64,000 bases of DNA, taken from the NCBI RefSeq assembly GCF_900109045.1, contig NZ_FNYL01000002.1, forward strand, positions 1 to 64,000. The letters run 5' to 3'. The notes beneath the pieces were generated by a model that was not told the origin of the DNA, did no database searches, and worked only from the letters and a program-made list of their open reading frames with translations. The translations under genes and the position numbers were made by a program. The stretch is from Dyadobacter sp. SG02. GTDB taxonomy: Bacteria; Bacteroidota; Bacteroidia; Cytophagales; Spirosomataceae. Each line of letters opens with the position of its first letter. The stretch's first letter is position 1. Shown piece after piece: positions 16,453 to 25,927 of this stretch.

Positions 16453-16734
16453 CTACGCGTTCCCATTCTTGACCAACATCCCAATTGCTTTGACCAGTCC
16501 TATCGTCTCTTCGGGGGCGCTGTAACCTTCTTTTGGGAAAATTGTAATACCTACGAATGTTTGCTGATGAAGCACCAATATTGATGATCCAATCTCTAAA
16601 TCCCAATAAGTCGAATCTAGATCAGAAAGTTTGGTAATAACATTTGCATTCAATTTCTCATTAAGAAGATTTGCGATACCAACGAATACTCGATCATCTG
16701 GGTGCTCAGCAAGTGTGATTTCACTATACGACAT
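16453..16734 (-). CDS. small cytoplasmic protein, DUF3630-like
   Basis: This 93-residue protein has no leader or membrane segment. The pattern is an N-terminal strand-helix unit (ITLAEHPDDRVFVGIANLL), a central STYWDLEIGSSILVLHQQTF hairpin and VGITIFPKEG, then a C-terminal helix ETIGLVKAIGMLV. The WDxEIxxxxLxLHxxxxxGIxIFP part resembles DUF3630-type small proteins. Such proteins are frequent in immunity and accessory clusters, and the surrounding region carries SUKH, DUF7660 and RHS pieces. The family name is tentative. Confidence 0.55.
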   Translation of the reverse strand: MSYSEITLAEHPDDRVFVGIANLLNEKLNANVITKLSDLDSTYWDLEIGSSILVLHQQTFVGITIFPKEGYSAPEETIGLVKAIGMLVKNGNA

Positions 16735-16969
16735 AGAAAGAAATTTTAGCAGCCATACTAAATGAGAGGAAGCGCATTCATTAAATAACCCACCAAGGTT
16801 GAATATTTTGTTACGCCCCTCTCAAGAGCAATTTACAAAAAATCCCTTCTTCCTAAAGAACGTTACCCAAGCCACCACGTCACATAGTTTCTGCCTACAC
16901 TTTGGATCAGGCACGAAAACAAGGACGATAAGCTCCAATGCTATGCCGGTTGATGCGACAACCGTCCAT

Positions 16970-17332
16970 CTAAGATTGAACGTTCCTACTCAACGATTCA
17001 CGTATTAATTGCTTTACAGCATCTAACGAGCTACTGTCACATATTCCCCAGGTTATTTGAGGCATTGGTGAGTGTGATTGTGAAGCTTTCTGAATCCATG
17101 CTAAACTTATTAAGTAAAATGCCACAGTTGATTTTGAAGAGTGTAAAATATGTTCGATATCCCAGCCATCATAGTCGACATCCAAGGACTTGGCTAGTTC
17201 GTTGAAGGCGAGATTTCTCCTACACATTTTTTCGGGACTGAGTGTGTCGATTTTATGGAGAAAGATCTGCCAGTGACGGTCCACTTTTTCTAGACTGTCC
17301 ATTTGGTATCCATAGAAAGCCATCATTAACAC
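16970..17332 (-). CDS. hypothetical cytoplasmic protein, 5' end uncertain
   Basis: The 120-residue, mainly helical protein (WQIFLHKIDTLSPEKM, NLAFNELAKSLDVDYDGWDI, FYLISLAWIQKASQ) ends with SLDAVKQLIRESLSR. No domain was recognised. The frame stays open upstream of ATG 17332 and reads YPGRPEILVKKRFEFTENY, which looks like genuine coding sequence. The natural start has probably been lost, or lies at a non-ATG codon near 17400, where the divergent pseudouridine-synthase fragment begins. This suggests a recombination junction at about 17400. Size and context fit an orphan immunity-type gene (inference). Confidence 0.5.
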   Translation of the reverse strand: MLMMAFYGYQMDSLEKVDRHWQIFLHKIDTLSPEKMCRRNLAFNELAKSLDVDYDGWDIEHILHSSKSTVAFYLISLAWIQKASQSHSPMPQITWGICDSSSLDAVKQLIRESLSRNVQS

Positions 17333-17404
17333 ATAATTTTCTGTAAATTCGAACCTTTTTTTGACTAAAATCTCCGGTCGGCCCGGGTAATAAGCTGCAT
17401 ACTT

Positions 17405-18202
17405 TTGGACACAGGCTCAACGGAAAAGCATTCTGTCATTCATTATTTTAACGAAACACCCTGGGACTTTCCGCTTCCTGAAAAGTTTACTTTCCCGTTT
17501 CACTATCAGCCACATGCGATCAGCCTGCTAGCCGTCGAAAAGCTGCAATCGCATTTGGAAGTACAACAAAACTGGGTGCATAATTTTGGTCTGTCGGCGA
17601 GTGACAAAACTGTTATCGGCAAGATGTTCGGTGTACTGGTGGTAATGACCCGGGAGGGCAGGCTCGGTTACCTGTCTGCTTTTTCTGGTAAACTGGCAGG
17701 TAGCAATCACCACGAAGGGTTTGTGCCGCCGATGTTCGACGGATTGGCCGACGGTGGGTTTCTGAATGCAGGAATGCACGAACTTTCCGATCTCAACGAG
17801 CAGATCAGGACATTGGAAACACGAAAGCCCCCAAATTTCGAACAGGAAATACAATCATTGAAAACAGCGCGAAAGATTCACTCATACCGCCTTCAAAACG
17901 AGATTTACGACCAGTATAATTTCTTAAACCAGGCTGGGGAAGAGAAAAGCCTGCGTGCCATCTTCGAAGGAGCCTCGTACAAAAATCCTCCCGCGGGTGC
18001 CGGCGAGTGCGCTGCACCCAAAATGCTGCAATATGCCTTTCGGTATGGCATGAAACCCGTTGCAATGGCTGAGTTCTGGTGGGGCCAGTCCCCAAAATCC
18101 GATTCGTGGAAACATCGGCATTTCTATCCGGCCTGCCGCGAAAAGTGTAAACCTATACTGACGCATATGCTTGCCGGAATGGAGCTGGAAGAGGCGCGCT
18201 GA
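17405..18202 (+). pseudogene. orphan N-terminal half of an RluA-type pseudouridine synthase
   Basis: The 265-residue frame matches the N-terminal accessory region of a long Bacteroidota RluA-family enzyme: PLPEKFTFPFHYQPHAISLL, QNWVHNFGL, GKMFGVLVV, GYLSAFSGKLAGSNHHEGFV, PPMFDGL, YKNPPAGAGECAAPKMLQYA, FWWGQSPKSDSWKH and HFYPACREKC. Full proteins are about 550 residues, with the RluA catalytic domain (R-L-D motif) after this point; here a stop follows MELEEAR and the catalytic half is absent. The only in-frame start is TTG 17405, next to a probable junction. Without the catalytic Asp it cannot isomerise uridine. Confidence 0.7.
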
Positions 18203-18979
18203 CCAAAGACTCTCAGCATTATACGCATTCAGGGAAATACGTAGGTCCGCAAGATAGAAAGCTTAGGGTGTTTTGAATAAATGATAGTCAGCCTAACTTA
18301 ACAGGTTACCGAAAAGGTTACAAGATGCTTTGACGTGGATTGAACGGTAATGATGGGCTTATTTTTTAAAAACTCACAATAACGACTTTTTGGATTGAAA
18401 AAAGCGCCTTTTGAGGCGATCTCGGTTATCCCGCTGGGATCATTTTTATCGCCTAACTGTCTAAGAAACAGCAATATCTCACACTTCAATTTTCAGGCTA
18501 CTGGATAGGTCAAGAGATGCAACGATCGACTTTGTAGTATTTTGATCGATTCAGTTTCCAAGTTACGGCCTTTGAACTTAGCCTCCAAGATACTTTCGAC
18601 TCAAAAGCTCCTTGGCCAAGTAAGAAAACAACAGGCAATTTCGACCTTTTTGTCAAGTCTCCATATGCCACTGTTTAATACTGGCGATTGATCCTGACTA
18701 TGTGACGATCTTAATTCGTTCCGGGTAAAACTATTGTCATCAGTTATCGCTATCTTAATGTGACTTCGGTACAGGGGCATCCATCCAAAGCGGAAGGGGG
18801 AGTTCGCATCTAGCATAGCAATACTTTAAAAGCAAGCAGCAGAATCTCTGGGTTCAAAACATAAACGCTTTTAAATAAATTTTCGGTTGCTAAGCGACTT
18901 CACTCAACCAATTTTGTCCCGGTATATCAATTATTCTGACAAAGGCTCGCCTACATTGTCTGAAGCCTGCAAAATGTCT
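18203..18979. other. 777-bp stretch without a supported gene
   Basis: Two minus-strand frames (18298-18489, 63 codons; 18601-18816, 71 codons) show no family features, though the first (GITEIASKGAFFNPKS) could be a scrap of a real protein. A short CGCC/GGCG hairpin occurs near 18404-18418. The stretch ends the decayed region; intact sigma-factor genes follow. Confidence 0.35.
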
Positions 18980-20320
18980 TCACGGAACAAATAGAGGTGG
19001 TTTTGCAAGTTTGAGGCCCAGCGAAATCCCATACTGGTACTGCCTTACTCGCATCTGGCCATTAACAAACGCTTGCTTGGTAATCCCATATTCGAGATAA
19101 GGGCCAATTGTGAATACTGATTTGGAATTCAAAGCAAAGCTCCTCCCTAATATGAAATTAACTTGAATCTGATTTCCACCTGCGGGGCGTAAGGCTCGCA
19201 TATAGTCGCCGCCAACAGACGCAAACAATGCATGCTTTTGTAGGAAGTTGAAATAAAACATCCTTTTTACCCCAATCCCCAGCATATGACCAGGCATCCG
19301 TACCTCCCGTCGATCTCCTAGTCTTTTAATTACGTACTCGCCTGGACTTGTCTCATTCGCAGTAAATTTTTCGATACCTGTCTCATAGCCAATTCGCCTG
19401 TTCAGATGGCTATATGCGAGTAAAAACTGCGCATTCCTTATTTCTAGTCCTGCGCTTACCTTTATGCCAACTGACAAGCTTGACTTTAAAAGCGAAACAT
19501 CTTGTATTCTTGAATTTTCGGCAGGTCTTATGAAAAGTCCAAAGTTAACCTTCGTTGGCATTAAACTCAATACAATCTTGTACCTGTTATTCACAGCAAC
19601 ACGGGCATTTTGTGCTGTTTTACCGTAGCCTTTAATTATTGGAAGGTCAGGTGCCCTAAAAGGGGGTGCGACATTTCGATTTTCAATCATTGGCAATACC
19701 TCTATATTCGATGTAGAATCCAATTTTCCGGCGGCCTGATAGCTCAGGTTACTGGAAGGTAAGGACAATGCAACGGAATCATCAATCATTGGTTCCAATT
19801 GGAAGCGATTCTTATTGTATGTGCCCGACGATTCCATGGAAGTTGGAACTGTTCGTTGGGAGGTGGTATCCTGGAACAGGATAGACGATTTAGAAACTTT
19901 ACTTACGATGATTTTCTGATGTAGCTGAGAAATTCCGACCGAAGGCAAGCTTGCCGTGTCGATAAGTTTTATTTGTCCCGCATCAGATCCGATTTGAGGC
20001 TTAATGTTTTTAGCTTTTTTACTACCAGCCAAAGTCGTGTAACCGTTGTCAGTTCTTAGGTGGGAGGATGCCATGGTATTCGCTTTTTGAGCGGTCTTTT
20101 TAGTGCCGGATAGAGAAAATACCAACGCTGAGCCGATCGTTAAGATGATCAGAATTCCTATAACGGGCCAAAACATATAGTTACGTCTCCAAAATGGCTT
20201 TCTCAAAGACTCCAATATATCCTTGTCGAAAGCTGGCCCGAAGTCACCTTCAAAGTTCGAAAAGGTTGCCTGAAGTGACATTTTCACTTCGCTATTAATT
20301 TTATCGTCAGTAGCTTTCAT
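18980..20320 (-). CDS. sigma-factor-linked membrane protein with C-terminal beta-barrel-like domain
   Basis: This 446-residue protein has a cytoplasmic N-terminus of ~45 residues (NSEVKMSLQATFSNFEGDFG), one membrane helix at about 50-70 (FWPVIGILIILTIGSALVF), a low-complexity Ser/Thr/Lys linker to ~210, and a C-terminal region of about 200 residues in strand-turn pattern like an outer-membrane barrel (LLKSSLSVGIKVSAGLEI, HMLGIGVKRMFYF, GPYLEYGITKQAFV). The gene overlaps the end of the ECF sigma gene by 14 bases, the usual place for its anti-sigma factor. The likely role is to hold the sigma factor at the membrane and release it on an envelope signal (inference). No classical zinc anti-sigma motif is present. 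Confidence 0.7.
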   Translation of the reverse strand: MKATDDKINSEVKMSLQATFSNFEGDFGPAFDKDILESLRKPFWRRNYMFWPVIGILIILTIGSALVFSLSGTKKTAQKANTMASSHLRTDNGYTTLAGSKKAKNIKPQIGSDAGQIKLIDTASLPSVGISQLHQKIIVSKVSKSSILFQDTTSQRTVPTSMESSGTYNKNRFQLEPMIDDSVALSLPSSNLSYQAAGKLDSTSNIEVLPMIENRNVAPPFRAPDLPIIKGYGKTAQNARVAVNNRYKIVLSLMPTKVNFGLFIRPAENSRIQDVSLLKSSLSVGIKVSAGLEIRNAQFLLAYSHLNRRIGYETGIEKFTANETSPGEYVIKRLGDRREVRMPGHMLGIGVKRMFYFNFLQKHALFASVGGDYMRALRPAGGNQIQVNFILGRSFALNSKSVFTIGPYLEYGITKQAFVNGQMRVRQYQYGISLGLKLAKPPLFVP

Positions 20321-20891
20321 AGTGTCTGATGCCCTTCTCTTCTAATTTTTTAAGCAAAAGATTTCTTCCTCTTGCTGCCTGCGACCGTGAGGTAGATTCC
20401 GCTATACCAAGCATTTCCGCTATTTCGGCGTGCGAGTAGCCGTCAATAAAGTACATGTTTACCATCATTCGATATCCATCAGGGAGCTCATTGATAACTT
20501 CCAGAATTGAGACGATCTCAAATCTGGTTAGAAAGTCAGTGTAGTCATTGGATTCCCAAACTACATCTGAACTTTCAATCGTGACATTCAAATTTTCTTT
20601 CTTTGTGACGAGGTTGTAGTAGTTAATCGAATGTCGGATCATGGTGGTCTTTACCCAGCCATCCAGCGCTAAGGGCTCTCTGACTTCATGGAGCCGCCCA
20701 AATATCTTAAGTATTCCTTCCTGAAATATATCCTCTGCTTCGGCAGCAGTTCTTGCATAGCGAAGGCAAACCCCAATTAACTTCTTTTTATACCTTTCAT
20801 AAAATACCTCTTGCGCTCGCGGCTCTTTCCGAAGGCAGGCCTTGATAAGCTCGGCAGGATCCCAAACATGTTTCGACTTGAATAATCCCAT
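20307..20891 (-). CDS. ECF-type RNA polymerase sigma factor
   Basis: This 194-residue sigma-70 protein has region 2 with QEVFYERYKKKLIGVCLRYA, EAEDIFQEGILKIFGRLHEV and GWVKTTMIRHSINYYN (the -10 recognition and melting part). Region 4 has LPDGYRMMVNMYFIDGYSHA followed by the helix-turn-helix EIAEMLGIAESTSRSQAARG. It directs RNA polymerase to a specific promoter set. The overlapping downstream gene encodes its probable membrane regulator. A lipoprotein gene ends 45 bases upstream on the same strand and may be in the same operon. Confidence 0.93.
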   Translation of the reverse strand: MGLFKSKHVWDPAELIKACLRKEPRAQEVFYERYKKKLIGVCLRYARTAAEAEDIFQEGILKIFGRLHEVREPLALDGWVKTTMIRHSINYYNLVTKKENLNVTIESSDVVWESNDYTDFLTRFEIVSILEVINELPDGYRMMVNMYFIDGYSHAEIAEMLGIAESTSRSQAARGRNLLLKKLEEKGIRHYESY

Positions 20892-20935
20892 GTAACCTAT
20901 TTCGAATCGCCAATACTATTTAGATATCCAGTCAT

Positions 20936-21928
20936 TCAATATTTTATAAAAGCCCTGTAATAGTTAAGTATCAAATCGCTTGTGTTCGCGTTAAAATAAA
21001 CTTCGCTGATTTCATTGATGTAATTCATATTTATTGACCCGTCTGGATTTAATGATTCTCCGGTCTGTTTTCGAAATAAAAACCTCAGGCTGATTATTCC
21101 ATTGTAATCGGTCTTTGACGCCCCACTGGTCAAAGTGTCAAAACCTGCATACATCGCATCGGTTTTGGCAAGTATAGCGGGGTAGCCTAATTCAGAATTT
21201 TTTACGCTATAAATACTATTGGCTGGATTATTTGCAACCAAACTCCAAATCAGATCTCCGTCGTCGTCGAAAAAGAACGGGAAATCGTAATTCAGTGCGT
21301 AAACTCGGTATATTTTTTTTTCCGCACCGGACACCGCAAATTGCCCCAATCGGTACTTCAGACCAACATTATTATCTTGAAAAAACTGCCTAGCCTTTTC
21401 TGGCAGTTGCTGCTCAGAGACATAACATGGCAATGACGCATCTGGTGAAACTAGAGTAATTCTATTGGTATTAAATAAGAAGTCATCTTTTTGAAATTCA
21501 AGGAAGTAAGTATCACCCTGCCAATGGTATTTCATTATGCGGGCTGAACTGGTGTCTCCTGCATATCTAAGCAGATCAGAGAACTCGCCTCCTCGAATAC
21601 TGCACTTGTCTGTCAATGCTTTATACGTCGCAAAGTTGGCAGGTAAACGCTCATAAATGCTTGAAACAATGGCAGAGTCATTTACCTGCGTGCGTAATTT
21701 TGTGTTGTCGACAGAAAAATCCACCACCCATAACTCACCTTTGATCAGTGATTCGAAAATAAAATCCCTGGCCTCCGGGTAAGATTTCTTTATAGCCTGC
21801 ACCGCAGTAGACGGAACAATATCCTTATCCTCAGGCTGTACATCTTTAATGTGGTTGCACTCAAATAAGAGAGGCAACGTCAATAAAACAACTACTAATC
21901 CACTAAATCTCATCTTCTTTTCAGACAT
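20936..21928 (-). CDS. lipoprotein of unknown function
   Basis: From ATG 21928 (MSEKKMRFSGLVVVLL; an ATG at 21943 is also in frame) the leader ends with lipobox LLFEC. The mature ~310 residues start with a PepSY/BLIP-like unit: IVPSTAVQAIKKSYPEA followed by IFESLIKGELWVVDFSVD. A strand-rich region and a C-terminal part with SLRFLFRKQTGESLNPDGS follow. It lies 45 bases upstream of the ECF sigma gene and may act as the envelope sensor or a target of that system, but only position supports this. No enzyme motif was seen. Confidence 0.65.
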   Translation of the reverse strand: MSEKKMRFSGLVVVLLTLPLLFECNHIKDVQPEDKDIVPSTAVQAIKKSYPEARDFIFESLIKGELWVVDFSVDNTKLRTQVNDSAIVSSIYERLPANFATYKALTDKCSIRGGEFSDLLRYAGDTSSARIMKYHWQGDTYFLEFQKDDFLFNTNRITLVSPDASLPCYVSEQQLPEKARQFFQDNNVGLKYRLGQFAVSGAEKKIYRVYALNYDFPFFFDDDGDLIWSLVANNPANSIYSVKNSELGYPAILAKTDAMYAGFDTLTSGASKTDYNGIISLRFLFRKQTGESLNPDGSINMNYINEISEVYFNANTSDLILNYYRAFIKY

Positions 21929-22047
21929 ATAGGTCAACTTCACTGACTAGACAGGCCGATTCACGAAAATGCTGCACCGAGAGTAGAATTTAATTAAGGC
22001 CATTCCCGGATTTGGAATTTGTGCTGTGAAGCCCTTACCTCGGCCGG

Positions 22048-23217
22048 CTAGAAATTGTGCTTGAAAATTGTTAACATTTCCTGCAACGAGAAAATGGTCA
22101 TTGGTATCTGCCTTGGGAAAAATATCAAATACTGAGTGGGGATTATAACGCATAAAAGTAAGACTATCAACATATTATACATTTCCCTCTTCGTGTCCAA
22201 ACGGCTCCATACGATAAAACACACAAGTAATAACGGAAAACAATACGTCATACTTCTTGTAATGTCGAAAACGCTGAATGCAACTATGATTTGCACTGAC
22301 ATTAGCAACGCAATAACCCAGGCAAGAAAATTTCGGGCTTTGACCAAAAAATAGATCGACAAGATGACTACTACCCAAAGCCCCTCGAAGGTTAAAAATA
22401 TTCCAATCAGCCTGTTGTGCATCTGAAAGGGGATCAATGCAACGCTTACTCCGGCGGCTTCACCAGTCGGAGTAACGAGCCCCGAGTTCACCGAAATGAA
22501 TAAACGTATAACAATATACGCAACTCCGGCTAATACGGTTGTCAGTGGATTGGCTTTGGGGGCATATTTTAGGAAGTCATCAATGCGGTTCGGAATTGTG
22601 AAGTCTGCCTGCTGCAATACGTGGAATAGAAAAACCCCCGGCAGAGCTACAACTGCGCGCTCATCTGTCCAACAGGCACATTGGAGCATGAAAAACACCC
22701 AAAAGGGCTTGCGAAGGTAAAGACCCGCCAGCAAAAAGAAGTATGCGTAACCGTCAAACCAGAAGTCATAGTCCCAGAAAAAAGCCTTACACAGATAGGT
22801 AAATGCACAAGCGAATGTAAAATATAAGCCTTGAGCCCGATCAGCAAATCGAAATGTAATTTTAGTTAGCATGTAAAGAAATGGATACAGCAACACAGAT
22901 TGAATTACATAAAGCCAGACAATACCCTTTCCCGCATTTTCCGCCCCAATTCCGAGCAATTTTGCAAGCAGTGGAACCGTAAACCTGAAGGTCAGTTTTG
23001 CTCCGTGGCTACTTTCGTCAACAGATCTGGTTGGAGAAAATGGGGCGCTAATTTTTTGAAAATAATAATTATAGGTGTCATACGGTTTAGGATCATCCAG
23101 TATCTCAAGATACTTAGGAAATGTAGTAGCGAAGACAAGAACAAATAAAATAGAGACAATGGTATAATTCTGGAAGGAGCCAACACTCCCCCCTGCTGCT
23201 AATGCGCGGTTTTTCAT
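22048..23217 (-). CDS. polytopic inner-membrane protein of unknown function
   Basis: This 389-residue protein has about ten hydrophobic helices (for example YTIVSILFVLVFATTF, GIVWLYVIQSVLLYPFLYML, YFFLLAGLYLRKPFWVFFML and LLIVLLLCVIIPTQYLIFF). Loops carry conserved-looking FWDYDFWFDGYA and CACWTDERAVVALP segments rich in Asp, Trp and Glu. Multi-helix proteins with acidic loop motifs near the membrane face include GT-C glycosyltransferases, which is one possibility; no signature is certain. It lies about 120 bases upstream of the lipoprotein gene on the same strand. ATG 23217 gives a reasonable N-terminus. Confidence 0.6.
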   Translation of the reverse strand: MKNRALAAGGSVGSFQNYTIVSILFVLVFATTFPKYLEILDDPKPYDTYNYYFQKISAPFSPTRSVDESSHGAKLTFRFTVPLLAKLLGIGAENAGKGIVWLYVIQSVLLYPFLYMLTKITFRFADRAQGLYFTFACAFTYLCKAFFWDYDFWFDGYAYFFLLAGLYLRKPFWVFFMLQCACWTDERAVVALPGVFLFHVLQQADFTIPNRIDDFLKYAPKANPLTTVLAGVAYIVIRLFISVNSGLVTPTGEAAGVSVALIPFQMHNRLIGIFLTFEGLWVVVILSIYFLVKARNFLAWVIALLMSVQIIVAFSVFDITRSMTYCFPLLLVCFIVWSRLDTKREMYNMLIVLLLCVIIPTQYLIFFPRQIPMTIFSLQEMLTIFKHNF

Positions 23218-24252
23218 TTCTAGAAGTTATTTTTTGCTCAGGTGTTTATTAGGGTAGCTATGGCAATTGAATGGTAGTAATAGTATCCGGGAGCATTTGA
23301 CAACTCATAGCCCATTGCATGACAAGGACTATTTATAAATTGCTGCATGCGGATGAAACTTATTTCAGCGTTGCGATTATGCTGCTGCAATTTCGCTCTT
23401 GTTTCTAGGAAGTTTGATCAGAGTAATATCGAATTTATCAGCATAGCGTTTACCGGATCAAGAAAGTAGTAGCAAGTATTTTTGACGTACTACTGAAGAA
23501 AGTTTCTACCACAAGTCTCAATACAAAGGGTGTCTACGGTTTGCTGTATGATCTGTGTGACCTCCGGGTCAAACAGCGCACTGAATGATTTAACCTCGAA
23601 GGAATTTGTTAATTTACATCAAGAAATGGCCTCCCCCGGCAAACGAGAAAGCTGATAATTTGAGATTTTCGGCTCTTTTCGAGTTAATCCTTCACCGTCC
23701 TAATTCCAGGGAAGCCTACAATTTTGGGAAAGCTTACCCTATGCGACGAGCGCGCAAAAAAAGTTCATTGAAAAATTGTCCCAGATCTTGAATGCCCAAC
23801 AGCCGAGTGGCTGAATGTCCTCCAATTTGATTTCCAATATAATAAGTCCCGCGCCGGTGCAAGTTTGAGTAACGTGGTCAAATCAGAAACAAGTAATAGC
23901 CCAACATCTCTTTTCGATATCAAAAACGCGTTACGAGCAATGAGCACCACCTCGTACGTGTATCTTCTCATGTTGAAATTTACACGATTGCTTTCAAGAA
24001 ATATTTCACAAATTTGGCAACACCATCGTCATCTTTGTAAATTGAGGTAACAATAATGCTATAAATCCAATATTAGCGGAAGAACCATAAAATAAGACAT
24101 GCGCCAACTGTTGGTTGATATACGGGATTTCGCTTACCATTCGCCAGGACTGCAACAGGATTATGTGGCCAAACTCAAACCGGCTTCCCGTCGGGCCGTG
24201 TCTCTTCCCTCTGGCCGGTAGAGGATGAATGGCCTAGCTGTGCACATAAACG
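23218..24252. other. 1-kb stretch without a supported gene
   Basis: Short open frames of 60-70 codons occur on both strands (for example 23606-23791, 23765-23971, 23865-24050), none with a recognisable family or convincing start. Scraps such as NDLTSKEFVNLHQEMASP (near 23580-23630, plus) and HSPGLQQDYVAKLKPASRRA (near 24140-24200, plus) may be remains of lost genes. The T9SS gene that follows ends at 24253. Confidence 0.35.
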
Positions 24253-25887
24253 TTACTGCTGCACGACCACCTTGAAAGCCTCTTTTCCAACCGACAAGAT
24301 ATAGATCCCGGACTGCAAAGAGCTTGTATTCATCGCGTCTTGCGGTAATATCGATCCTTCCATGACGGTAACACCCTGCGAGTTTTTGATGGCGAAGCCC
24401 TGGTTCCGATCGGCAGCATCGATGTTCAGGCGCTCTTTCGCAGGATTCGGATATACTCGAGTCGCCCGGGGGCTATTATGTATCGCAATGATTTTTGAAT
24501 AATGATATGTCTGATCGTAATCGATCTGTTTCAGGCGATAGTAGGAAACTTTGCCAATGCCCGCGTCGGTGAATGAGTATTTTTTCTGCGTGTTGCTTTC
24601 GCCATAACCTTCAATAAAACCAATCTTTTCAAAGTTTCGCATGTCGGCGCTGCGTTCGATTTCGAAGCCTTTATTACCGGTCTCCCAGGTTGTTTGCCAC
24701 ATCAATTTATTGCCCTCAGGGGTCTGCATTCCCGTAAATGAAAGTAGTTCAACGGGTAATATAGTCTGGCACTCAATTGAATTTACGATCTGCTCGCGTG
24801 TATTGCAGCCCACAGCATTGCCTGCCAAAGTAACCAGGTTGGTTGGATTTGTAAGATAGATACAAATGCTTTTGGCGGCACAATCCGATAAGAGCGGAGA
24901 GCCTTCGATCCGCAGTCCTGTGATCGGAGTGTTCTCAATGGCTGATACATCTGTTAGCAGCGCGTTGTTCAGCAAACCAAGACTGATCCTGGACATTCCC
25001 GTGAGCCCCATCAGATTTTGAATCTTGGAATTGACGAACGTTACACCAAAATATGTCGAATCTAAACTTTCCAGGCCTTCGAGGCTGGTCAGGGTAGGAC
25101 TGGCACACGAAAGGCGATCGACGAAAGCAAGGGAATTGAGCCCTTTGAAATTGGGGATATCGGCGGTTTCATAGACGTCCATCCAGCCAAGTGTCGCTTT
25201 AAGCGCACCCAACCCTTTAAAGCTGTCGAGCTTACCCCAGATATCCAGGTAATACATTCCGGTAACGTTGTCGAGGCCTGTAAAATCAGTCATTACCATC
25301 CCTTCCCCAATCGTAATGCCGCCTGCAAGTGTCGTTGCAGCTTCAAAACCGGCAAAATTTTTTAGATTGGGATTAGGGCCTACGAACTTGATATAGCCTG
25401 GCTGGGTGAGGGAAGTCATAGCAGTGAAATTGGTGATGCCAGTGCCTTCCAGGTGAAGGTTAGGGAGGCTCGCAACATTTCCCAGTCCAGACAAACTGGT
25501 AATGGCAGGGCAGTTGATGACATAGAGTTCCAACGATGTGACCGCCTCGAAACCGGCAAAATCGGTAAGGAGCGCATTATTGGTCAAACTCAGGGCGCCT
25601 ACTCCGCTGAGATTAAACCCACCCATTGTCGTAAGGTTGGGGCAATCGTGCAGGTTTAAATATCCCTGAATGGAAGCGATGCCGCCAAGGCCATTTAGGT
25701 TCACAATTCCCGGTCCGGTTATTTCAAGTTGCCCCACTTGCGTGCATCCCGGGTAGGTCGTCGCAAACGCATCTACCTGTGCCTGGTTTTCAAGCAAAAT
25801 CCCGTCTGTCCCACAGGTTTGGGCCAAGCTTCTGCCGTAGATGAACGATGCAAAAGCAATGGAAAGTAACACTTTTATCATAGTCAT
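24253..25887 (-). CDS. T9SS-secreted receptor-L/leucine-rich-like surface protein
   Basis: This 544-residue protein has a signal peptide (MTMIKVLLSIAFASF to SLAQ). About 330 residues of receptor-L-type irregular repeats follow, such as NLNGLGGIASIQGYLNLHDC, LTSLEGLESLDSTYF and VEGLTGMSRI-like units. A linker with LMWQTTWETGNKGFEIERS and VSYYRLKQIDYD leads to a type A T9SS sorting domain opening RVYPNPAKERLNI and ending AFKVVVQQ. Sec then T9SS export to the cell surface is expected; the repeat face probably binds a ligand, such as a glycan or protein. It lies 40 bases downstream of another T9SS cargo gene on the same strand, so the two are probably co-transcribed. Confidence 0.88.
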   Translation of the reverse strand: MTMIKVLLSIAFASFIYGRSLAQTCGTDGILLENQAQVDAFATTYPGCTQVGQLEITGPGIVNLNGLGGIASIQGYLNLHDCPNLTTMGGFNLSGVGALSLTNNALLTDFAGFEAVTSLELYVINCPAITSLSGLGNVASLPNLHLEGTGITNFTAMTSLTQPGYIKFVGPNPNLKNFAGFEAATTLAGGITIGEGMVMTDFTGLDNVTGMYYLDIWGKLDSFKGLGALKATLGWMDVYETADIPNFKGLNSLAFVDRLSCASPTLTSLEGLESLDSTYFGVTFVNSKIQNLMGLTGMSRISLGLLNNALLTDVSAIENTPITGLRIEGSPLLSDCAAKSICIYLTNPTNLVTLAGNAVGCNTREQIVNSIECQTILPVELLSFTGMQTPEGNKLMWQTTWETGNKGFEIERSADMRNFEKIGFIEGYGESNTQKKYSFTDAGIGKVSYYRLKQIDYDQTYHYSKIIAIHNSPRATRVYPNPAKERLNIDAADRNQGFAIKNSQGVTVMEGSILPQDAMNTSSLQSGIYILSVGKEAFKVVVQQ

Positions 25888-25927
25888 TTCGCATTTAACT
25901 ACGTTCTGAGATGGATTAGGTTTTTAT

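Noticed and set aside
23606..24050. Short frames in the 23.2-24.3 kb gap
   Set aside because: Three overlapping frames on both strands, none with a recognisable family, start or composition. A ~28-nt similarity of this gap to 40183-40210 has several mismatches and may be chance.
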